From positions 620,001-684,000 of the forward strand of contig NZ_BDDE01000010.1 of assembly GCF_008327685.1 (NCBI RefSeq): a DNA stretch of 64,000 nucleotides, in the 5' to 3' direction. A model generated the notes under the pieces. It ran no database searches, was not told the DNA's origin, and saw nothing but the letters and a program-made list of their open reading frames with translations. Both the position numbers and the translations under genes were made by a program. Numbering within the stretch: position 1 is the stretch's first letter; every line of letters starts with the position of its first letter. Shown here in pieces: positions 57,421 through 64,000 of the stretch. The DNA is from Actinomadura sp. K4S16 (GTDB lineage: Bacteria; Actinomycetota; Actinomycetes; Streptosporangiales; Streptosporangiaceae).

Positions 57421-58671
57421 TCAGTCCGCGGGCGCGCTCCAGGCCACGGGGAGGGCGGAGGGGCCGTTGATGACGTGGCCCGGCTTGCGGGTGATCTCGT
57501 CCGACGGCACCGCCAGGCGCAGGGACGGCAGCTCGCGGGTGAGCAGCGCGACGGCCGTCTCCACCTCCATGTGCCCGAGGTGCCGTCCGATGCAGTGGTG
57601 CGGCCCGTAGCCGAAGGACAGGTGCCGGTTCGGGGACCGGCCGAAGTCCATGCGGTGCGGGTCGGTGAAGACGCGGGGGTCGCAGTTGGCGGCGTCGTGG
57701 GACGGGATGACCAGGTCCCCGGGCAGGAGCCGCTCACCGCTCGGCAGCGTCACCTCGCGGGTGACCCGGCGCGGCAGGTCGTCCGCCGCGGTGGTGGAGA
57801 ACAGGCGCTCCAGCTCGGTGACGGCCCCGGGGACGGCCTCGGGGTGGCCGGTGAGGTAGGCGTAGGCGGTCTCGTGGTCCTCGTAGGGGTGGGTGAGCAG
57901 GACGTGGATCTGCGTGCCGATGCTGCTCGCGACGGTCTCCCAGCCGCCGAGCACGAGGGTCATCGGCAGCTTGACCTGCCGGTCGAACGGCAGGTCCGCG
58001 GCGCCGGCGGCGACCTGGGAGAGCAGGTCGCCGGACGGGTCGCGCCGCCGCTCCTCCACCAGGCCGCTCAGGTAGCCGACCATCGCCATCTGCGCCTCGG
58101 CCGCGTCGACGCGGGTCTGGGCGCTGGTGCCGAGGAACGCGTCGCCCCACGCGTGGAAGCGCAGCCGGTCCTCCTGCGGCAGCCCCATCATGTCGCAGAT
58201 CAGGTCGAGCGAGAACGGCAGCGCGAAGGCGGTGACGAGGTCGGCGGGCTCCTCGCCGGCGAGCATCGTCCGCAGCTGGGCGGCGGCCCGCTCCCGCGCC
58301 GTGCGCCGCAGCCGCTCGGTGGCCTGCGGGGAGAACCAGTCCTTGACGGCGCCGCGGACGGCCGCGTGCCCGTCCAGGTCCAGGCCGAGCATCGTCCCCT
58401 CGAGGTCGACGGCGTCGGCGTCGAGGGCCGCCTCGCGGGAGAAGACCTCCTGGTTGCGCAGCACCTGCTCGACGTCGTGGTAGCGGGTGACGAGCTTGGC
58501 GGTGGTCCCGTCGTGGCGCCGCACCTCGGCGACGCCGGTGCCGGTCTCGCGTATCTCGTGGTACCGGGCGTTCTTGTGCAGTCCCGGACGGTTGACGCCG
58601 TCGGCGTCGCTGTCGAGCGGGTGCGGGATGTGGGCGGGCGCGGACTGCTCCGGGGCGGCGTCGAGGGCCAT
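57421..58671 (-). CDS. Cytochrome P450
   Basis: The 416-residue class I bacterial P450 has the heme-binding signature FGYGPHHCIGRHLG with Cys360, an ExxR motif in the K helix (ELERLFST), and an I-helix LVLGGWETVASS, in which the usual A-G-x-D/E-T reads G-G-W-E-T. The double His before Cys360 and the Trp in the I-helix may affect substrate fit. No ferredoxin or reductase gene is adjacent, so electrons must come from elsewhere. The substrate is unknown; the CoA-transferase-like gene just upstream on the same strand may belong to the same pathway. Confidence 0.93.
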   Translation of the reverse strand: MALDAAPEQSAPAHIPHPLDSDADGVNRPGLHKNARYHEIRETGTGVAEVRRHDGTTAKLVTRYHDVEQVLRNQEVFSREAALDADAVDLEGTMLGLDLDGHAAVRGAVKDWFSPQATERLRRTARERAAAQLRTMLAGEEPADLVTAFALPFSLDLICDMMGLPQEDRLRFHAWGDAFLGTSAQTRVDAAEAQMAMVGYLSGLVEERRRDPSGDLLSQVAAGAADLPFDRQVKLPMTLVLGGWETVASSIGTQIHVLLTHPYEDHETAYAYLTGHPEAVPGAVTELERLFSTTAADDLPRRVTREVTLPSGERLLPGDLVIPSHDAANCDPRVFTDPHRMDFGRSPNRHLSFGYGPHHCIGRHLGHMEVETAVALLTRELPSLRLAVPSDEITRKPGHVINGPSALPVAWSAPAD

Positions 58672-58789
58672 CCGGCGGATCCCTTCGTCGTTCGGACGCG
58701 ACGGGGCACGCCGGCCCGACCTTCACGGCAGGCCAAACGAAACCCACTTTTCGGAATGCCTACGGGAAGGATTTCCACGCCCGCGGTGA

Positions 58790-60010
58790 TCACAAACCCA
58801 TGATCGTCCCGTTGGCTCGCAGCGCCTCGACGCGCTCGGGGGGCAGGGCCAGGACGTCCCGGAGCACCTCCTCCGTGTGCTCGCCGAGGGTCGGGGCCGG
58901 GACCGGCGGCAGGGAGGCCTCGCCGAGCCGCACCGGTGAGCCCGGCGCCAGGTGCGGGCCCACGCCGGGCTGGTCGAGCGGCGCCATGAGCGGCTCGTCC
59001 CGCAGCCCGGCGGCCACCTCCGCGAAGTCGCGGTAGCGGGACCACAGGACGGACGTGCCCTTCAGCCCGGCCGCGACCTGCTCGCAGGTACGGGACGCGA
59101 ACCACGACGCGAGCACGCCGCCGAGCGCCTCGCGGTGGCCGTAGCGGTCGCCGGCGCGGCGGAAGTCGGCGCCGAGGGCGCGTTCGAGGGCCTCGACCAC
59201 CTCGCCGAGGCCGGCGGCCTCCACCAGGTCGCGCCAGTGCCGGGCGGTGAGGACCGCGACCATGACCCGTCCGTCCGCCGTGGCGAAGTCGCGCCCAAAG
59301 TCGCCGAAGAGGTGGTTGCCCAGGCGCGGCCTGGCGGCTCCGAGCTGGGCCTCCGCGAGGTACCCGAGGTTGCCCGCGGTGGCCAGGGCGACGTCCTGCA
59401 GCGCGACCTGGATCCGCCGGCCCTCGCCGGTGCGCAGCCGGTGCCGCTCCGCCGCGAGCAGCCCGACGGCCATGTAGAGGCCGCACGCGACGTCCCAGGC
59501 GGGCAGCGCGTGGTTGACGGGGGCCTCCCGGTCGGGGGGTCCCGTGATCGTCGGGAACCCCATGGCGGCGTTCACCGTGTAGTCGACGGCGTTGCCGCCC
59601 TCCCTCGTCCCCTGGAGCCGGACGTGGATCAGGTCGGGCCGGGCGGCCTTCAGCTCCTCGTAGCCCAGCCCCGGCCGCGGCGGCGCGTTGGTGAGGAGGA
59701 TGCCGCCGTCCGCGACGAGCCCGGCGACGAGGCCGCGCCCCTCGGGCGAGAGCAGGTCGACGGCGACCGAGCGCTTGCCCTTGTTCAGCCCGGCCCAGTA
59801 CAGGCTCCGCCCGGACGGCGCGAGCGGCCACCGGTCGATGTCGGGCCCGCCGCCGATCTGGTCGACGCGGATGACGTCCGCGCCGAGCTGCGCCAGGGTC
59901 ATCCCGCCCAGCGGCGTGGCGACGAAGCTGGACAGCTCGATGACGCGCATCCCGTCCAGCGGCAGCTCGGTCGGCTCTGCTGGATCAGACGGCGGTGGCA
60001 GGTCGGTCAT
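58790..60010 (-). CDS. Family III CoA-transferase, 2-methylfumaryl-CoA isomerase-like
   Basis: The 406-residue CaiB/BaiF protein carries the presumed catalytic Asp173 in NHALPAWDVACGLYMAVG. Several stretches closely recall the Chloroflexus mesaconyl-CoA C1-C4 CoA-transferase (Mct): VIELSSFVATPLGGMTLAQ, IGGGPDIDRWPLAPSGRSLY, AGLNKGKRSVAVDL, GGNAVDYTVN and RPRLGNHLFGDFGRDF. Mct moves CoA within one molecule in the 3-hydroxypropionate bicycle. Other enzymes of that cycle are not in this window, so the protein may act on another branched dicarboxyl-CoA. It lies 118 bp upstream of the P450 gene. Confidence 0.82.
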   Translation of the reverse strand: MTDLPPPSDPAEPTELPLDGMRVIELSSFVATPLGGMTLAQLGADVIRVDQIGGGPDIDRWPLAPSGRSLYWAGLNKGKRSVAVDLLSPEGRGLVAGLVADGGILLTNAPPRPGLGYEELKAARPDLIHVRLQGTREGGNAVDYTVNAAMGFPTITGPPDREAPVNHALPAWDVACGLYMAVGLLAAERHRLRTGEGRRIQVALQDVALATAGNLGYLAEAQLGAARPRLGNHLFGDFGRDFATADGRVMVAVLTARHWRDLVEAAGLGEVVEALERALGADFRRAGDRYGHREALGGVLASWFASRTCEQVAAGLKGTSVLWSRYRDFAEVAAGLRDEPLMAPLDQPGVGPHLAPGSPVRLGEASLPPVPAPTLGEHTEEVLRDVLALPPERVEALRANGTIMGL

Positions 60011-60332
60011 CGGCCATGTCTACCAACGCCCCGCCCGGCGCCGGGAGCCGGGGTGAGCCACCCCGCGGGACGCGCAGGACCGCCTCGGGGGCGCAGGGAG
60101 ACGCGCCGCCGGGCGGAAACGGGACAGCGCCACGGGGCGAGGTGAGACGGGCGGTTGGGATCGCGCCGGCGGGGCCGGCTCGGGGGGTGGCGGTCCCGCC
60201 GGCGCGATCGGTCCGAAGGCCCGAGGCGGCCGCCGGAGGCCGGGGACGCCGCTCCCCATGGCGCGGCGGCGTCCCCGGCCTCCGGCGGGGGGCCGTCCCG
60301 AGGGGAGGGAGTGGGACGGCCTCCGAGGTGGC
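60011..60332. repeat. Gene-free region with two long hairpins
   Basis: No gene is seen in these 322 bp. The first inverted repeat pairs GATCGCGCCGGCGGGGCC (60159-60176) with 60192-60209, with one mismatch over 18 bp. The second is a perfect 23-bp stem (60230-60252 with 60266-60288) around a 13-nt loop. They follow the HEPN gene on the minus strand and precede the CoA-transferase gene, so they probably end the HEPN transcript. Confidence 0.75.
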
Positions 60333-60836
60333 TCAGCCGGCTTCGGGGACGGGCAGGGTGGGCTGCCCGTCGACGCCGAGGGTGTCCTCGACGAGGGTGA
60401 CGAAGACCTCCGCGTCGTGCAGGAGCTCCTCGGCCTCGCGCGGGGTGACGGCACGCGGCAGGCCCGCCTCGGCGGCGGCGCGCTTGTCGGCGCCGGCGGC
60501 GAAGAAGGCGGCCCACTCGCGCAGCGCGGGCTCGGCCTCGGGCAGCAGGACCCAGACGCTGCGCGGACGGCCGCGGCGGTGGGTCTCCAGGGGCTCCTTG
60601 GACGCCAGGACGGCGGCCGCCGCGCGCAGCGCCGCCAGGTGGGCGCACACGTAGCGGACGGCGGGCGAGGTGGCCTCGGCCGCCTCGGCGAGGCCCATGC
60701 GGGCGGCGTGCAACTGCCCGACGGCCGTGTGCGCCGGGCGCGGCGCGGGCATCGGGCGGTGGCGTGGGCGAGGACTCGGGGACGGGACGGACTGGGCTGC
60801 GGAGTGGATTCCGCGTGCGGTCATCGTTCCGGACAT
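60333..60836 (-). CDS. SAV_6107-family HEPN-domain protein
   Basis: The 167-residue protein has a Pro/Arg-rich start (about 1-38) and a helical HEPN-type core: AVGQLHAARMGLAEAAEAT, VRYVCAHLAALRAAAAVLA, EAEPALREWAAFFAAGADKRAAAEAG and the end AEELLHDAEVFVTLVEDTLG. HEPN proteins are often RNases or nucleic-acid-associated; this actinobacterial family is named but its function is not established. I do not see a clear R-x4-6-H catalytic motif. The ATG at 60836 has AAGGAGG at ideal spacing. A LexA-box-like palindrome overlies its probable promoter, suggesting damage-inducible expression. Confidence 0.82.
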   Translation of the reverse strand: MSGTMTARGIHSAAQSVPSPSPRPRHRPMPAPRPAHTAVGQLHAARMGLAEAAEATSPAVRYVCAHLAALRAAAAVLASKEPLETHRRGRPRSVWVLLPEAEPALREWAAFFAAGADKRAAAEAGLPRAVTPREAEELLHDAEVFVTLVEDTLGVDGQPTLPVPEAG

Positions 60837-60862
60837 GTCTGCCTCCTTCCGGGGCTCGGGCC

Positions 60863-60898
60863 GGCCGGGCGGAGAGCTTCCCCTCACTCCGCCCGGCC
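60863..60898 (-). other. 12-bp hairpin in the HEPN-gene leader
   Basis: GGCCGGGCGGAG (60863-60874) and CTCCGCCCGGCC (60887-60898) form a perfect stem with a 12-nt loop, placed between the predicted transcription start and the ribosome binding site. It could affect translation or mRNA stability. Confidence 0.55.
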
Positions 60899-60968
60899 GT
60901 CCGTCCCGCCGAAACACCGCGATCGGCGGGGACGTCGCCCTGGTGCGGGCCGCGAGTCCCGCACCACA

Positions 60969-61000
60969 TCGAACATAAGTTCGACGCGCTTCACAGTAAA
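60969..61000 (-). promoter_or_regulatory. LexA box overlapping the HEPN-gene promoter
   Basis: TCGAACATAAGTTCGA (60969-60984) has perfect half-sites TCGAAC and GTTCGA with a 4-nt centre, the actinobacterial SOS-box form. On the minus strand TTTACT (-35, 60995-61000), a 17-bp spacer and TATGTT (-10, 60972-60977) make a promoter whose -10 lies inside the palindrome. LexA bound here would block RNA polymerase. Transcripts would read toward the HEPN gene with a leader of about 130 nt. Confidence 0.75.
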
Positions 61001-61085
61001 CCGTCCTGACGGCGATTCGTCAACGTGTTCGAATGCACGTCGCGTCCCCCGGCTCGGCGGGTCCGTCGGCAGGCCCCGCAGGCGG

Positions 61086-61853
61086 CTAGCCAGGCCTCCT
61101 GACGTGCACGGGGACGCCCGTACCGACCAGGTCGGGGAAGTACTCGGCGATGTGCATCGGCATGCGGACGCAGCCGTGCGACGCGGGGTACTTGGGCACG
61201 TCCAGCGCACCGTGGAAGGCGATGCCGCCGTTGAAGTAGATGGGGTTGTAGAGCTGCCCCAGGGGCGAGGTCTCCCACCCGGAGGCGCGGCGCCCCGTCC
61301 GGAAGTCGCCCGTGCTGGTCGTGGCGTAGCGGCAGCGCGCCAAGGTCGCGCCGCGGTCCTTGGCGCAGTAGTACTCCCCCGAGCCCGACGAGACGTGCGT
61401 GATGAGCCGCGGCGCGCCGTTCTTGTAGAGGACGAGGTACTGGCGCTTCAGATCCACGTCGACGCGGTTCTTCTCGCGCTTCTTGGCCATCGGACGGGGC
61501 TCCTTGGGAGCGTCCAGGGCCTTCCAGAACGACGCGGTGAGCGTGCTCTTCTGCTTGAGCCGGTTCACCGCCTGGAATGCCCACACGGCCGTCTCCGTGG
61601 ACGGCCCGTACTTCCCGTCCGCCTTGCCCGGGTCGTAGTGCAGTTCCTTGAGGCGGCGCTGGAGCGCCTTCACGTCCGCCCCCTTGGCGCCCGGTTTCAG
61701 CTTCCGGTGCGTGGGGCTGGGGCGGGGCGTCGCCGGCGCTTTGGACGGCGTCCCCTCCGGCGACCCCTTCGACGGGGCGGGAGCCGCCGCGTCGATGTCG
61801 TTGCAGCCCGTCAGGACGACGGCCGCTATGAGCAGAACCGCGCTTTTCCGCAC
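61086..61853 (-). CDS. Lipoprotein L,D-transpeptidase with peptidoglycan-binding domain
   Basis: From GTG 61853 the 255-residue protein begins with a lipoprotein signal, VRKSAVLLIAAVVLTGC, with the lipidated Cys at 17. A Pro/Ser linker follows, then a peptidoglycan-binding domain (GAKGADVKALQRRLKELHYD ... YGPSTETAVWAFQ, about 56-100) and a YkuD domain with HGALDVPKYPASHGCVRM, catalytic Cys228. It should form 3-3 crosslinks in the cell wall from outside the membrane. GTG 61853 has GGGAGA upstream and gives a standard lipoprotein start; the ATG at 61874 would add seven residues. Confidence 0.9.
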   Translation of the reverse strand: MRKSAVLLIAAVVLTGCNDIDAAAPAPSKGSPEGTPSKAPATPRPSPTHRKLKPGAKGADVKALQRRLKELHYDPGKADGKYGPSTETAVWAFQAVNRLKQKSTLTASFWKALDAPKEPRPMAKKREKNRVDVDLKRQYLVLYKNGAPRLITHVSSGSGEYYCAKDRGATLARCRYATTSTGDFRTGRRASGWETSPLGQLYNPIYFNGGIAFHGALDVPKYPASHGCVRMPMHIAEYFPDLVGTGVPVHVRRPG

Positions 61854-61897
61854 GTCGATCGGTCTCCCTCGCATGCGCTGACCTTAAAGTTCTACCC

Positions 61898-62362
61898 ATG
61901 CATCCGAATGCCGAAATCGTCGCGAAGGCTCTGCTCGACCTGGGCGCGGCCGGGGCCGTCGTCGAGCTTCCCGACTCCGCGCCGACGGCGCGGGCCGCCG
62001 CGGAGCAGCTGGGCTGCGAGGTCGGCGCGATCGCCAACAGCCTGGTGTTCGACGCCGACGGGTCGCCGCTGCTGGTGCTGACCAGCGGCGCGCACCGCGT
62101 CGACACGGTGAAGGTCGCGGCGCTCGTCGGCGCGGCGAAGGTGCGGCGGGCGACGCCGGAGTTCGTCCGGGAGTCGACGGGCCAGCCCATCGGGGGCGTC
62201 GCGCCGGTCGGCCACCCGGCGCCGATCCGCACGCTGGTGGACGTCTGGCTGGACCGGTACGACGAGGTGTGGGCGGCGGGCGGGCACCCGCACACCGTCT
62301 TCCCCACCTCGTACGGCGAACTGCTGAGGATCACCGGCGGGACTCCCGCGGAGGTGGAGTGA
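61898..62362 (+). CDS. YbaK/EbsC-family aminoacyl-tRNA deacylase
   Basis: The 154-residue protein has the YbaK fold: TARAAAEQLGCEVGAIANSLVF (about 30-51), the conserved Lys-containing VDTVKVAALVGAAKVRRAT, and STGQPIGGVAPVGHPAPIRTLVD with the GGVAPxGH motif (about 106-113). Family members hydrolyse mischarged tRNA such as Cys-tRNA(Pro), and this short stand-alone form is common in actinobacteria. It is divergent from the L,D-transpeptidase gene with only 44 bp between starts, and its ribosome binding site is weak, so the transcript may be nearly leaderless. Confidence 0.9.
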   Translation: MHPNAEIVAKALLDLGAAGAVVELPDSAPTARAAAEQLGCEVGAIANSLVFDADGSPLLVLTSGAHRVDTVKVAALVGAAKVRRATPEFVRESTGQPIGGVAPVGHPAPIRTLVDVWLDRYDEVWAAGGHPHTVFPTSYGELLRITGGTPAEVE

Positions 62363-62435
62363 CCCGGCTGAAGTGACACCGCCGGAGTGACGCAGGCGAT
62401 GTGACGCGCAGGTGAAGATACGGAGAGGCGGAGTG

Positions 62436-62786
62436 ATGGAACTGTGGCACAACCCGCGCTGCTCGAAGAGCCGCGCCGCCAAGGCCGCGCTGGACGAGGC
62501 GGGCGTGGAGTACACCGAACGCCGCTACCTCGACCGGCCGCCCACGGCGCAGGAGCTGGACGAGGTCCTCACCCGGATCGGCGCCGAGCCCTGGGACGTG
62601 GCGCGGCTGAACGAGCCGGTCGCCAAGGAGCTCGGGCTGAAGGACATGGAGCGCGACCGGGCCCGCTGGATCGAGGTCATGGTGGCGAACCCGGTGCTGA
62701 TCCAGCGTCCGATCGTCCTGACGGGCGAGAGCGCCGTCGTGGCGCGCGATGCCGAATCGGTGCGCAAGGCCCTCGACAGCCAGTGA
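62436..62786 (+). CDS. ArsC/Spx-family protein
   Basis: The 116-residue thioredoxin-fold protein has WHNPRCSKSRAAKAALDEAG (4-23) with the single catalytic-type Cys and ends with NPVLIQRPIVLTGESAVVAR, the arsenate-reductase C-terminal motif with the conserved Arg residues. This is the glutaredoxin/mycoredoxin-dependent ArsC type, although some members are not arsenate reductases. No arsenic-resistance genes are adjacent, so arsenate reduction is only presumptive. ATG 62436 follows GGAG-rich sequence; the gene lies 73 bp after the YbaK gene. Confidence 0.85.
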   Translation: MELWHNPRCSKSRAAKAALDEAGVEYTERRYLDRPPTAQELDEVLTRIGAEPWDVARLNEPVAKELGLKDMERDRARWIEVMVANPVLIQRPIVLTGESAVVARDAESVRKALDSQ

Positions 62787-62842
62787 CACCGGTGTGATTC
62801 TGGGGAGTCGGGATACGGCGAAGGACGGCCTCCGGAGGGGTG

Positions 62843-63685
62843 ATGGCGGCGCAGATGCGGACGGGTCCGGCGGCGCGCGACCCGGAGTTCCGGGGGATCG
62901 ACCCGCCCGCGCTCAACCAGGTGATCAGGCAGCTCCAGGACGCGCAGAACGCGATCCAGGGCTGGCTGAACGGCCACCGCCCGCCGCCCGGGGTGTCCGC
63001 GGCCGGGTACCGGCAGGCCGACGAGGTGGCGCGGTGGGCCGTCGAGCAGCTCGGGATGCTGACGCGGCGGTACAACTTCGCGGTCACCCATCCCTCTCCC
63101 GGCGGGGGCGTCGACGTACCGCCGGCGCCCGCCCCGGCCCCCTCGCCGCGGAAGACCGGAGGCGGCCCGGTCGGGACGCCGCGTCCCGTGAAGGCGCCGC
63201 CGCACCGGACCCCGCCCGCCAAGGCGGTGCCGCAGCCGACCCCGCACGGCGCCGGTGACATCGGGAACTTCCCCGACCGGCCCGCCGCCGCCCGCGCCGC
63301 CAGGGCCGACGCGGTGGCCGTGACGACGGCCGTCCAGGAGGGCCGGCCCGTCCCGGACTCGGTGTGGAGGCACCTGAAGGCCGACGCCGGCGACCCCGAC
63401 TACACCGAGAAGCTGTACGAGCGGCTCGGCCCGGCGGCCGCCGCCGAGCTGCTGAAGGCCGCCCAGGGGGACCGCGCGAGGCTGACGGCCGTCCAGCAGT
63501 CCCTCGGCATGGCCAGCCACCACCTGCCGATGGACGTGAAGTGGCTGCGCGCCTTCCTGGCCGAGGCCGACCGCGCCGGGATCCGTCCCGTCGCCGTCCA
63601 GGTGCTCCTGGGCGCCGACATGAGCGCCCGCACGCGCGAGGCCGTCGCCAGGCTCGACCTGCACCCGTCCGCCGCCACCGCCTGA
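62843..63685 (+). CDS. WXG/ESX-like protein with Pro-rich linker, function unknown
   Basis: I do not recognise the whole 280-residue protein. The N-terminal part (about 1-85) is helical with two amphipathic helices (PPALNQVIRQLQDAQNAIQGWL and ADEVARWAVEQLGMLTRRY), reminiscent of WXG100/PPE-like chaperone-partner folds. A Pro/Ala-rich linker (about 90-145) follows, then a C-terminal helical domain (DPDYTEKLYERLGPAAAAELLKAAQ ... MDVKWLRAFLAEADRAG) resembling DUF6571-type modules. No signal peptide is present. ATG 62843 follows GGAGGGG. It precedes another such gene, suggesting a type VII-like secreted pair. Confidence 0.65.
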   Translation: MAAQMRTGPAARDPEFRGIDPPALNQVIRQLQDAQNAIQGWLNGHRPPPGVSAAGYRQADEVARWAVEQLGMLTRRYNFAVTHPSPGGGVDVPPAPAPAPSPRKTGGGPVGTPRPVKAPPHRTPPAKAVPQPTPHGAGDIGNFPDRPAAARAARADAVAVTTAVQEGRPVPDSVWRHLKADAGDPDYTEKLYERLGPAAAAELLKAAQGDRARLTAVQQSLGMASHHLPMDVKWLRAFLAEADRAGIRPVAVQVLLGADMSARTREAVARLDLHPSAATA

Positions 63686-63712
63686 AAGACCGACACCGCC
63701 TGAGAGGTCGCC

Positions 63713-64000
63713 ATGGCCGCTCCACCGCCCCCCGGCAGCCTGCCCCCGCCGATCAGCGGCGCCGCGGCGGCCCGGCTGTCGCCCGCCGAGCAGCCCAATC
63801 CGGAGTACCAGCAGCTCTACCAGGCGTACGCGGACGCCTACGGCAGCATCGACCGGCTCCGGCAGGCGCTGGACGCGCCCGCGCGGACGCTCGGTGGGAC
63901 GGACGCGTGGCTCGGCCCGGAGGCGCGGGAGTGGGGCGGGCAGCTCGACGCGAACCGCGGGACGCTGCGCAAGGCCGCCGACCGGATCCTCTGGGACCTC
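63713..64000 (+). CDS. WXG100-like protein, partial (runs off the window)
   Basis: The first 96 codons are present from ATG 63713. After a Pro-rich start (MAAPPPPGSLPPPISGAAA), a long helical part reads NPEYQQLYQAYADAYGSIDRLRQAL and TDAWLGPEAREWGGQLDANRGTLRKAAD. The W-L-G-P turn between two helices is WXG100/ESX-like. It follows the previous gene by 27 bp and is probably its partner. The C-terminus, possibly an effector domain, is outside the window. Confidence 0.65.
   Translation, partial: MAAPPPPGSLPPPISGAAAARLSPAEQPNPEYQQLYQAYADAYGSIDRLRQALDAPARTLGGTDAWLGPEAREWGGQLDANRGTLRKAADRILWDL

Noticed and set aside
62436..62786. Arsenic-resistance locus
   Set aside because: Only an ArsC/Spx-fold gene is present; no arsR, arsB or acr3 gene lies nearby.

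Overview
The window is high-GC DNA with GTG/TTG starts and tightly overlapping genes. It carries the actinobacterial block bldD / pyrR-pyrB-pyrC-carA-carB-pyrK-pyrD-pyrF / mihF-gmk-rpoZ-coaBC-metK / priA / def-fmt-rsmB / rpe / ribE-ribM-ribBA-ribH / hisG in the order familiar from Streptomyces. BldD, mihF-type IHF, a PyrR-controlled pyrK-containing pyr operon and a degenerate PriA point to a morphologically complex actinomycete; I infer a Thermomonosporaceae (Actinomadura-like) or related genome. No tRNA, rRNA, insertion sequence, prophage or CRISPR array was seen.

Region 1 (1-19.8 kb) is accessory catabolism. After the end of an FKBP prolyl isomerase come a CoxG-like protein and a secreted polysaccharide deacetylase. 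Next is a three-subunit molybdenum hydroxylase of the form II (non-CO-dehydrogenase) type, a nucleobase permease and a PucR regulator, all on the minus strand. Facing them is a DUF2877-FdrA-DUF1116 operon, the three-gene set reported in E. coli as oxamate carbamoyltransferase (allHFG), followed by an aldose-epimerase-like gene and a DUF6986/HpcH-type lyase. A second minus-strand operon (MoxR ATPase, VWA protein, XdhC, MocA-like cytidylyltransferase) supplies cofactor maturation for the hydroxylase. Together these suggest PucR-controlled use of purines, ureides or a related N-heterocycle.

Region 2 (19.8-23.5 kb) holds a decayed sulfite-oxidase-like molybdoenzyme gene (frameshift plus internal loss), an intact SBP56/methanethiol-oxidase-like gene with a translationally coupled membrane protein, and a Uma2-type nuclease-fold gene.

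Region 3 (23.5-55.9 kb) is conserved housekeeping: hisG without an adjacent hisE; an FMN-riboswitch-controlled riboflavin operon including a RibM-type transporter; pentose phosphate epimerase; translation initiation and ribosome-modification genes; priA; metK; coenzyme A synthesis; rpoZ, gmk and mihF; the de novo pyrimidine operon, preceded by a PyrR-binding-loop consensus over the ribosome binding site; and the developmental c-di-GMP receptor BldD.

Region 4 (55.9-64 kb) is accessory again: a DHA2-type MFS exporter, a cytochrome P450, a CoA-transferase resembling 2-methylfumaryl-CoA isomerase, a HEPN-domain gene whose promoter is overlapped by a perfect LexA-box-like palindrome, a lipoprotein L,D-transpeptidase, YbaK and ArsC-family proteins, and the start of a pair of WXG/ESX-like secreted-protein candidates that runs off the window.

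Non-coding highlights are in-frame 45-bp hairpin repeats extending the hydroxylase small subunit, a triplicated 92-bp repeat between coaBC and rpoZ, an 18-bp perfect hairpin between carB and pyrK, and two long hairpins near 60.2 kb.
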